Below are positions 56,223 through 62,248 of a DNA stretch of 64,000 nucleotides, piece by piece. The notes under the pieces are model-generated. The model was not told the origin of the DNA and did not search any database. It was given only the letters and a program-made list of their open reading frames with translations. Position numbers and translations under genes: made by a program. The stretch comes from Parvibaculum sp. GTDB taxonomy: Bacteria > Pseudomonadota > Alphaproteobacteria > Parvibaculales > Parvibaculaceae. How positions within the stretch are numbered: position 1 is the stretch's first letter; each line of letters opens with the position of its first letter. The stretch spans positions 1 to 64,000 of the forward strand of contig NZNS01000003.1 in the NCBI GenBank assembly GCA_002694985.1, in the 5' to 3' direction.

Positions 56223-57041
56223 ATGAACGAAGCCGACGGTTCCTATGGGCTGCTGAGCCAGACCTCCAGCATCGCCGAAACGAGAAACGAGCGGCTACAG
56301 AGGCACCTGCCCGTCTTTGCAAGCCTGCAATGGCTGCGCGCGGGATGGCGCGATCTGTCTGCCCGGCCTGCGCAGAGTCTTGCTTACGGTCTGGGAGTCT
56401 TTCTTGTCTCCGTGGTCCTTGTCTGGCTACTGGCTTATTTCGGCCTGGACTACATTCTCTTTCCCGCTCTGGCGGGGTTCATGATCGTGGCCCCTGTTCT
56501 CGCCATTGGACTTTATGAAAAGAGCCGGGCGCTCGAAGAAGGAAAAAGCATAACGCTGGGCCGTATGATCCGCTCGAAGCCGCGTGCCGGCGCGCAGGTC
56601 TATTTTGCCGGTGTGATGCTCTGCCTGCTCATGCTTTTGTGGATGCGCGCTGCCGTTCTTCTCTATGCCCTTTTCTTTGGCGTGAAGCCTTTTCCGGGGC
56701 TAGACCACATAATTGAATTGCTCCTTACACAACCAATCGGATGGGCGATGCTCTTCGTCGGTACGCTCGTCGGCGGTCTCTTCGCTTCCTTTGCCTTCGC
56801 GATCAGCGTCTTTTCGATTCCGATGCTGCTTGATCGGCGCACGGACGCGATGACGGCCATGGGAACAAGCATGGCGCTTGTCTGGAACAACTTCATACCG
56901 TTGGTGGTTTGGGGACTGATCGTCGTTGCTCTCTTCGGAGCGAGCGTTATGACCGGGCTCCTTGGACTGATCGTTATCTTTCCTCTACTCGGACACGCCA
57001 CGTGGCATGCCTATCGGGTGGTTTACCGACCGGAGGAATGA
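56223..57041 (+). CDS. DUF2189 multi-pass membrane protein
   Basis: 272 residues with about six transmembrane helices. It starts at the ATG at 56223 after a GAGGAGA ribosome site. The DUF2189 pattern is visible: WLRAGWRDLSARPAQSLAYG near residue 40, LFPALAGFMIVAPVLAIGLYE, a long central pair of helices and the ending LGHATWHAYRVVY. Its biochemical role is unknown; the family is often found near cbb3 oxidase or other respiratory genes in alphaproteobacteria. Location between ccoP and ccoS suggests a job in oxidase assembly or heme/copper delivery; this is inference. Its stop overlaps a further short ORF (ATGA). Confidence 0.82.
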   Translation: MNEADGSYGLLSQTSSIAETRNERLQRHLPVFASLQWLRAGWRDLSARPAQSLAYGLGVFLVSVVLVWLLAYFGLDYILFPALAGFMIVAPVLAIGLYEKSRALEEGKSITLGRMIRSKPRAGAQVYFAGVMLCLLMLLWMRAAVLLYALFFGVKPFPGLDHIIELLLTQPIGWAMLFVGTLVGGLFASFAFAISVFSIPMLLDRRTDAMTAMGTSMALVWNNFIPLVVWGLIVVALFGASVMTGLLGLIVIFPLLGHATWHAYRVVYRPEE

Positions 57042-57151
57042 AATGGCGGATGGAGTGCCGGATCGGCGTTACGCCGCCATGCACATGCGCGTTAGAGAAC
57101 CGGCCCGCCAAGGCTGCCGCGAAACCTCGATATGAGAAGCCTGCGCAATGA
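57038..57151 (+). CDS. Very short ORF coupled to the DUF2189 gene and ccoS
   Basis: A 37-codon frame whose ATG overlaps the DUF2189 stop (ATGA, right behind GGAGGA) and whose TGA overlaps the ccoS ATG (ATGA). The predicted peptide MKWRMECRIGVTPP is Cys- and Arg-rich and resembles no family I know. It may be a real leaderless coupling peptide or simply an ORF that carries ribosomes from one gene to the next. A second possible start three bases after the DUF2189 stop (ATG at about 57042) would give about 30 codons in another frame. Treat as tentative. Confidence 0.35.
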   Translation: MKWRMECRIGVTPPCTCALENRPAKAAAKPRYEKPAQ

Positions 57152-57357
57152 ACGTATTGATGTGGCTCGTGCCGATAGCGCTCATAATGGGGCTCGGAGG
57201 GTTGTGCGCCTTTCTGTGGTCGATCGGAAACGATCAATATGATGATCTGGAGGGAGCAGCGGAACGCGTCCTTCTCCATCAACAAGAAGATTATCCGCTC
57301 TTGGACAAGGTCAATCACATATCCCCGGAGGGGAAAGACGATCACGAACACCGGTAG
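57148..57357 (+). CDS. ccoS: Cytochrome cbb3 oxidase assembly protein CcoS
   Basis: 69 residues. One transmembrane helix (MNVLMWLVPIALIMGLGGLCAFLW) is followed by the CcoS motif WSIGNDQYDDLEGAAERVL and a charged tail (DHEHR). CcoS is needed for insertion of heme b and copper in cbb3 oxidases. It usually comes as ccoGHIS; here only ccoS is present and ccoG, ccoH and ccoI are absent from the region. Its start overlaps the preceding short ORF. Confidence 0.9.
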   Translation: MNVLMWLVPIALIMGLGGLCAFLWSIGNDQYDDLEGAAERVLLHQQEDYPLLDKVNHISPEGKDDHEHR

Positions 57358-57426
57358 CGCGCACGGAGAAAACCTTGCGCCAAGAGGCTGGCAACACCAA
57401 GATTACCGTTAGATGGGAATACGTCC

Positions 57427-57561
57427 ATGCCAGAGATCACAAAGTTGAAAATCGACCCGGTTGCCGCGGTGGCCTTTTTATTTGGAGCCGCTGTTATCAT
57501 TCCCAGCCTGACCGTGCTCACGATCACCCTTTTCGCTGTCGCTCGAATGCTTCTGAACTGA
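57427..57561 (+). CDS. Small hydrophobic membrane protein, 44 residues
   Basis: MPEITKLKIDPVAAVAFLFG followed by a hydrophobic stretch and ending ARMLLN: a single-span or hairpin membrane peptide. It lies 69 bases after ccoS on the same strand and 92 bases before the convergent sigma factor stop. A GGGAA segment sits 10 bases ahead of the ATG. It has the composition of a real membrane peptide (conserved-looking Pro/Thr/Val spacing) and fits an accessory respiratory protein. No homologue is recognised; the call is tentative. Confidence 0.45.
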   Translation: MPEITKLKIDPVAAVAFLFGAAVIIPSLTVLTITLFAVARMLLN

Positions 57562-57653
57562 CTGGAAGCTCTCCTGGTTTTTCTGCGGTCTTGTTTTCAA
57601 TTCACGACCAACAGGACAGCCGCAGTCCGGAGCTGAACAGTATCAGCTGAAAA

Positions 57654-58367
57654 TCAGATTCCCCGGCAGATGTCATTCTTCGAGAGCATCGCAAGAACCT
57701 TTTGATTGATCCTCTCGCAACGCTGCCCGAGGAAGGGGAAGGCGTCGTTCACGGTGGAATCAAACACCTCGTTAAGCTGAGTCCGTAACTGGCGACGGGC
57801 CCGGTGAAGACGTGTTTTTACTGTCTCGGGCTTGATTCCCAGCGACGACGCGGCTTCGTCCACGGAATAGCCCTGAATATCCCGCAAAACAAAAACGAGA
57901 CGAAACGGCTCGGGTAGTTCGTCAACCGCATTTTCTATAAGAGCTCTTATCTGTGTGCGAGCAAACTCGGCCTCGGGGTTCTCCATCACATGTTCTCCCC
58001 GAAATGGAATGACCAGCGAACCATTTTTCTGGGCAACTTCAACCTCCGCCAGAGCTACTGTCGTCTTGCGCCCTCTCAACCGGCCCCGAGCCTCGTTAAT
58101 CGTAATTCTCGTCAGCCACGTCAGGAGAGTGGAGTCACCACGGAATTTTGCGAGCGCGGCGAACGCCCGGAGATAGCTTTCCTGCACGACATCTTCAGCC
58201 TCTGAGTCATCCGATGTGATTGCGCGTGCCACTCGAAACAACGGCTGATTACAGCGCTGCATGATCGCGCCAAAAGCACCGCGTTCGCCCAGGCGCGCAT
58301 GATCAACAAGCTCCGCCTCCGTCATATCGGTATAGACCGGCAAAGCATCCGTTCGAGCAATCGACAC
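57654..58367 (-). CDS. ECF-type RNA polymerase sigma factor
   Basis: Extracytoplasmic-function sigma factor of 237 residues. The GTG at 58367 (VSIARTDAL) has a GGGAGGG ribosome site and lies just after its promoter; codons further up are outside the transcript. Region 2 is EDVVQESYLRAFAALAKFRG with TWLTRITINEAR. Region 4 is RLVFVLRDIQGYSVDEAASS with ETVKTRLHRARRQLR. A C-terminal tail adds FPFLGQRCERINQ and ends NDICRGI, carrying two Cys that could sense redox or metals. No anti-sigma gene is adjacent, as in other orphan ECFs. It diverges from folE with a matching promoter. Confidence 0.93.
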   Translation of the reverse strand: MSIARTDALPVYTDMTEAELVDHARLGERGAFGAIMQRCNQPLFRVARAITSDDSEAEDVVQESYLRAFAALAKFRGDSTLLTWLTRITINEARGRLRGRKTTVALAEVEVAQKNGSLVIPFRGEHVMENPEAEFARTQIRALIENAVDELPEPFRLVFVLRDIQGYSVDEAASSLGIKPETVKTRLHRARRQLRTQLNEVFDSTVNDAFPFLGQRCERINQKVLAMLSKNDICRGI

Positions 58368-58389
58368 GACATGACCCTCCCAAATACAG

Positions 58390-58419
58390 ATTAGATGAAA
58401 AAGAGCCGCGCAGGTTCCC
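58390..58419 (-). promoter_or_regulatory. ECF-type promoter of the sigma factor gene
   Basis: Minus-strand GGGAACC (58419-58413) is followed after 13 bases by TTCATCTAAT (58399-58390). The same bipartite motif with the same spacing is found facing the other way before folE. A GGAAC -35 is typical of ECF sigma factors. Transcription would begin near 58383, giving a short leader with the ribosome site. This suggests autoregulation. Confidence 0.72.
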
Positions 58420-58453
58420 GCTCTCCCGCTTTTTTGGCTGAAAGAGACAATTC

Positions 58454-58483
58454 GGGAACCTTGCCGGAGTTTCTTCATCAAAT
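58454..58483 (+). promoter_or_regulatory. ECF-type promoter of folE, twin of the sigma gene promoter
   Basis: GGGAACC (58454-58460), 13 bases, then TTCATCAAAT (58474-58483). Compared with the minus-strand copy, the -35 and the following T are identical, CGG inside the spacer is shared, and the -10 region differs at one base (TTCATCAAAT against TTCATCTAAT). Transcription would start about 25 bases before the folE ATG. The direct reading is that the adjacent sigma factor drives folE; this is strong inference. Confidence 0.72.
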
Positions 58484-58516
58484 AGGCATCCCCATTTCCA
58501 AATAGCGAGAAAAACC

Positions 58517-59161
58517 ATGCCCTTGCGCCCCCTGCTATCGGACGAAGCCCCTGTTCTTGATGGTTCATCTGGCACGCAGGATTGCCGCGCGGCACCCGCC
58601 CGCGTCAGCCGCGAGGAGGCCGAAGCCGCCGTTCGGACATTAATCAACTGGGCTGGCGACAACCCGGCACGCGAAGGGCTTTCCGACACTCCAGCGCGGG
58701 TCGTCCGTGCCTACGAGGAATGGTTTTCCGGCTATACGCAAGTACCTGCCGCTATCCTTGAGCGTACATTTGGCGAAGTAGCCGATTATGACGAGATGAT
58801 TTTGCTGAGAAACATCCCGTTCGAGTCCACCTGTGAACATCACATGGCCCCTATCCGCGGCGTTGCACATGTTGCTTACCTGCCCAGGGACCGTGTTGTC
58901 GGAATATCGAAACTCGCTCGTCTGGTCGATGCATATGCGCGGCGTCTCCAGATCCAGGAGCGTCTGACAGCGGAGATTGCGATAACCATAGACAAGGTTC
59001 TCAAGCCCCGCGGCGTCGCGGTGGTGATCGAAGCCGAGCACGCATGCATGAGTTCCCGTGGTGTGCGTAAACACGACGGATTACTCGTAACCAGGTCCTT
59101 CAGGGGAGCCTACAAAGATAAGGATGCCCGCCGTGAGGTTCTGGAAACCCTGAACGGTTAA
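58517..59161 (+). CDS. folE: GTP cyclohydrolase I (FolE)
   Basis: Makes 7,8-dihydroneopterin triphosphate from GTP, the first step of folate and the source of the QueD substrate. 214 residues. The first 35 residues form a variable N-terminus; then [26 protein letters not shown], the zinc region [18 protein letters not shown] near residue 108, and [23 protein letters not shown] segment with the second Cys and catalytic His (here [16 protein letters not shown]). These identify the type IA zinc enzyme rather than FolE2. It is preceded by an ECF-type promoter and diverges from the sigma factor gene. Confidence 0.95.
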   Translation: MPLRPLLSDEAPVLDGSSGTQDCRAAPARVSREEAEAAVRTLINWAGDNPAREGLSDTPARVVRAYEEWFSGYTQVPAAILERTFGEVADYDEMILLRNIPFESTCEHHMAPIRGVAHVAYLPRDRVVGISKLARLVDAYARRLQIQERLTAEIAITIDKVLKPRGVAVVIEAEHACMSSRGVRKHDGLLVTRSFRGAYKDKDARREVLETLNG

Positions 59162-59320
59162 AGACACGAGAGGTGGAAACCTTTTTCGTTCCCTGCCATC
59201 AACGGATTACTGCCCGCAATCGAGCAATGTTAGTCTTGAGACAGATCATATCTCGTCGAGCGATGCTGACGATATTGGATGGTCATGCCCCTTGCCGCTA
59301 TGGCATAGCAAGCGCCCTGT

Positions 59321-59345
59321 CGCCCGGAGAGTTTTTCTCCGGGCG
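59321..59345. terminator. Hairpin between convergent folE and metB
   Basis: CGCCCGGAGA (59321-59330) and TCTCCGGGCG (59336-59345) form a perfect 10-bp stem with a 5-base loop (GTTTT). No T-run follows on either strand, so it may act as a weak or Rho-assisted terminator or protect the 3' ends. It is placed between convergent genes. Confidence 0.5.
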
Positions 59346-59364
59346 AATACCGCTTCTTCGTGAA

Positions 59365-60531
59365 TCAACAAGCAGACAGACCGCGTTCCAACCCGGCGAG
59401 CAGATCGCTCTCGGCTTCCAGACCAACCGATAATCTCAGGAGATTGTCTGTTATGCCCGCCTCCGCGCGAGCTTCCGCCCCCATATCGGCGTGGGTCATA
59501 GTTGCCGGATGCGATACGAGGCTTTCGACACCGCCAAGAGATTCAGCAAGCGTGAAGAACTTCACGGATTGAATGAAACGCCGGACCTTTTCCGCACTCC
59601 CCTTGAGCTCGAAACTCAGCATTGCGCCGAAGCCCTTTTGCTGACGAAGCGCAATGGCGTGCGTATGGTGGCTTTCCAGGCCTGGATAATAGACCTTTGA
59701 AATGGTGGGATGATCCGCCAGATAGCGCGCGATGGACATGGCGGTCGCCTGTTGCTGACGCATCCGCGGGTAGAGTGTCCTCAGACCTCGCAGTGTCAGC
59801 CAGGCATCGAAGGGCGCACCACAACTTCCCGCTACATTCGACCAATGCGCCAGTTCTTCAGCCTGCTCGGGATCAGCGGCGACAACCGCACCACCGACTA
59901 TGTCGGAGTGGCCATTCAGATATTTCGTAGTCGAATGAATGACGAAATCTGCACCAAACTCAAGCGGCCGCTGGCAGACGGGTGACAAGAATGTGTTGTC
60001 GACTGCAACTTTCGTCTCCACGTCATGCGCACGCAGCACAAGGGCGGCAATGTCTGAAACCCGCATCATGGGATTACTGGGCGTTTCCACGATCATCAGA
60101 ACCGGTCGTTCCTCCAGAGCGCGCTCGACTTCCCGCAGATCGCCCTGGTCGATGAAACGTATTCGAAATTGATCGAGGCCGGCACGGGCCTTCAGCAGGC
60201 GCATGGTGCCGCCATAACAATCGTGGGGCGCCAGAACCAGTTCGCCTGGACGAAGGCGAGCGAGCAGAAGATCCACAGCTGCCATACCACTCGATGTGAC
60301 GACGGCGCCCGCGCCTCCTTCAAGAGCGGCCAGAGCCTGCCCGAGCATGTCGCGGGTCGGATTTCCAGCGCGTCCGTAGTCATAAGCCCCGGGCTTGTCG
60401 TAGCCGTCAAAGGCGTAGGTGCTGGAGAGATAGAGCGGTGGCACTACGGCTGCGTGAGAAAGATCACTTGCAACACCAAAGGACGCGGCAATCGTCTCCG
60501 GTTTCGGATCACCACTTTCATCTTCAGTCAT
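59365..60531 (-). CDS. metB: Trans-sulfuration PLP enzyme (cystathionine gamma-synthase/lyase family)
   Basis: 388-residue gamma-family PLP enzyme, probably cystathionine gamma-synthase or O-acylhomoserine sulfhydrylase. It joins homoserine ester and cysteine or sulfide to make cystathionine or homocysteine. The PLP lysine lies in VIHSTTKYLNGHSDIVGG near residue 207. Further motifs: YDYGRAGNPTRDMLGQALA, SSGMAAVDLL and the C-terminal SLGGVESLVSHPATMTHADM. The last motif is typical of synthase and lyase forms alike, so the exact reaction is open. It overlaps the cysI stop by eight bases and is therefore part of the sulfite-reduction operon, which supports a homocysteine-forming role. Confidence 0.88.
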   Translation of the reverse strand: MTEDESGDPKPETIAASFGVASDLSHAAVVPPLYLSSTYAFDGYDKPGAYDYGRAGNPTRDMLGQALAALEGGAGAVVTSSGMAAVDLLLARLRPGELVLAPHDCYGGTMRLLKARAGLDQFRIRFIDQGDLREVERALEERPVLMIVETPSNPMMRVSDIAALVLRAHDVETKVAVDNTFLSPVCQRPLEFGADFVIHSTTKYLNGHSDIVGGAVVAADPEQAEELAHWSNVAGSCGAPFDAWLTLRGLRTLYPRMRQQQATAMSIARYLADHPTISKVYYPGLESHHTHAIALRQQKGFGAMLSFELKGSAEKVRRFIQSVKFFTLAESLGGVESLVSHPATMTHADMGAEARAEAGITDNLLRLSVGLEAESDLLAGLERGLSAC

Positions 60532-62239
60532 TAAAGAAACGTCCCTCGGTCACTTCACGAACGATTTCTGCACGGATGCAGAAATCACCAAAACGTTCCC
60601 CCGGCTCACGTTCGCGCGCAAAACGGCCGAGCGCATCGTCCAGCACCTCCAGAATGGCAGGCTCCCCTACATTCTCCCGGATCATCCGGTTCAGACGCTG
60701 ACCGTGAAAACCACCACCGAGATAGAGGTTGTACTTTCCCGGCGCGCGGCCCGTCAGAGCAATCTCGGCAATATAAGGCCGCGAGCAACCGTTCGGGCAA
60801 CCGCTCGTTCTTATGGTAATTGCCTCATCTCCCAAACCATGGCGTGCAACGATCTCTTCGATCTTCGTCAGAAGGTCGGGCAGGTAACGTTCGCTTTCCG
60901 CCATTGCAAGGCCGCAGGTTGGCAGCGCAACACAGGCAATCGCATTCTTTCGGAGCGTCGAGACGCCCTCTTCCGACAGACCATGAGCGTGGAGAATTGA
61001 GTCAATCGACGCCTTCTCCTCTTCCTCAACTCCCGCGACAATCAGGTTCTGGTTTGGTGTCAGACGAAATGTCCCCTTGTGGACGCTTGCGAGCTCCTTC
61101 ATGGCGTTGAGCAACGGAAGGGTCAAGCGGCCGCTCTGCACGAAAATCGTTCGGTGATGGCGGCCGTCCGGGGTTGTGTTCCAGCCGAAGCTGTCTCCAT
61201 TGGATGTGAATTCAAAGGGGCGCGCTTCCTCGAAAGAGGCTCCCATATTCTTCTCGATTTCGGCCTTGATCCAGTCGAGCCCCTTGTCATCGATCGTATA
61301 CTTGAAACGGGCGTGCAGACGTTCCTTCCGATCGCCATAGTCACGCTGAACCGCCATCACGGCGTCCACGCAGGCGATCAGACGCTCGACCGGTACAAAG
61401 CCGATCAGGCTCGCGAGGCGCGGATATGTCTGGGGTGCCTGGTCTGTTCGGCCCATGCCACCACCGATGACCACGTTGAAGCCGTCGAGACCCTCCGGAC
61501 CGCCAATGGCAATCAATCCGAGATCCTGGGCATAAACATCGATGTCGTTGGAGGGGGGAAGCGCAAAACCGATCTTGAACTTTCGCGGCATATAGGTCGG
61601 CCCATAGAATGGCTCCTCCGGGCCGGAAGAAGCCACGCGTTCGTCGCCGTACCAGATTTCATGATAAGCGCGCGTCTTGGGAATAACGTGGTCGCTTACC
61701 CGCTTTGCCATTTCCGCTACTTCGGCATGAAAGCGCGACCCTTGCGGGTCAACCGTGCACATCACACCGCGACTATCGTCTCCACATGCTGCAACCGTGT
61801 CCAGCAATGTCTCATGCAAGCCGCGGATGATGGGACGCAGGCTGCCTTTCAGAACCCAGTGAAACTGAAAGGTCTGGCGTGTCGTCAGTCTCAGCGTTTC
61901 GCCGCCATGCGCACGCGCGAGCTCATCCAGTTTGAGCCATTGCTCGGGCGTGCAGACGCCGCCTGGCAGCCGGACACGGATCATGAACTGATAGGCTGGC
62001 TCCAGCTTTTGCCGACGGCGCTCATCCCGCAGATCGCGATCATCCTGCTGATAGATTCCGTGAAACTTCATCAGCTTCACGTCGTCCGCAGAGGGAACGG
62101 CACCCGTTATCCGGTCCAACAGTCCATCGGAAATCGTACCCCGCAAATAGTCGCTTGCAGCCTTCATGCGCTCGTCGGCACTCAGGCGTTCGAGAGGCTG
62201 AGAGAGATCGCGGCTGCGGTCGAGGGAACTCGTGGTCAT
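60524..62239 (-). CDS. cysI: Assimilatory sulfite reductase hemoprotein beta subunit (CysI)
   Basis: Siroheme- and Fe4S4-containing subunit reducing sulfite to sulfide. 571 residues. The two nitrite/sulfite reductase ferredoxin-like repeats are seen (FMIRVRLPGGVCTPEQWLKL and HKGTFRLTPNQNLIVAGV). The cluster/siroheme cysteines lie in CVALPTCGLAMAES (C-x5-C) and RTSGCPNGCSRPY (C-x3-C). The GRTDQAPQTYPRLA block is present. It starts 10 bases after the cysJ-like stop and overlaps metB by eight bases, so three sulfur genes form one leftward operon. Confidence 0.95.
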   Translation of the reverse strand: MTTSSLDRSRDLSQPLERLSADERMKAASDYLRGTISDGLLDRITGAVPSADDVKLMKFHGIYQQDDRDLRDERRRQKLEPAYQFMIRVRLPGGVCTPEQWLKLDELARAHGGETLRLTTRQTFQFHWVLKGSLRPIIRGLHETLLDTVAACGDDSRGVMCTVDPQGSRFHAEVAEMAKRVSDHVIPKTRAYHEIWYGDERVASSGPEEPFYGPTYMPRKFKIGFALPPSNDIDVYAQDLGLIAIGGPEGLDGFNVVIGGGMGRTDQAPQTYPRLASLIGFVPVERLIACVDAVMAVQRDYGDRKERLHARFKYTIDDKGLDWIKAEIEKNMGASFEEARPFEFTSNGDSFGWNTTPDGRHHRTIFVQSGRLTLPLLNAMKELASVHKGTFRLTPNQNLIVAGVEEEEKASIDSILHAHGLSEEGVSTLRKNAIACVALPTCGLAMAESERYLPDLLTKIEEIVARHGLGDEAITIRTSGCPNGCSRPYIAEIALTGRAPGKYNLYLGGGFHGQRLNRMIRENVGEPAILEVLDDALGRFAREREPGERFGDFCIRAEIVREVTEGRFFND

Positions 62240-62248
62240 GATTTTTCC

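Noticed and set aside
59321..59345. Perfect hairpin as a standard intrinsic terminator
   Set aside because: The stem is excellent but no T-run follows on either strand, so I list it only as a possible weak terminator.
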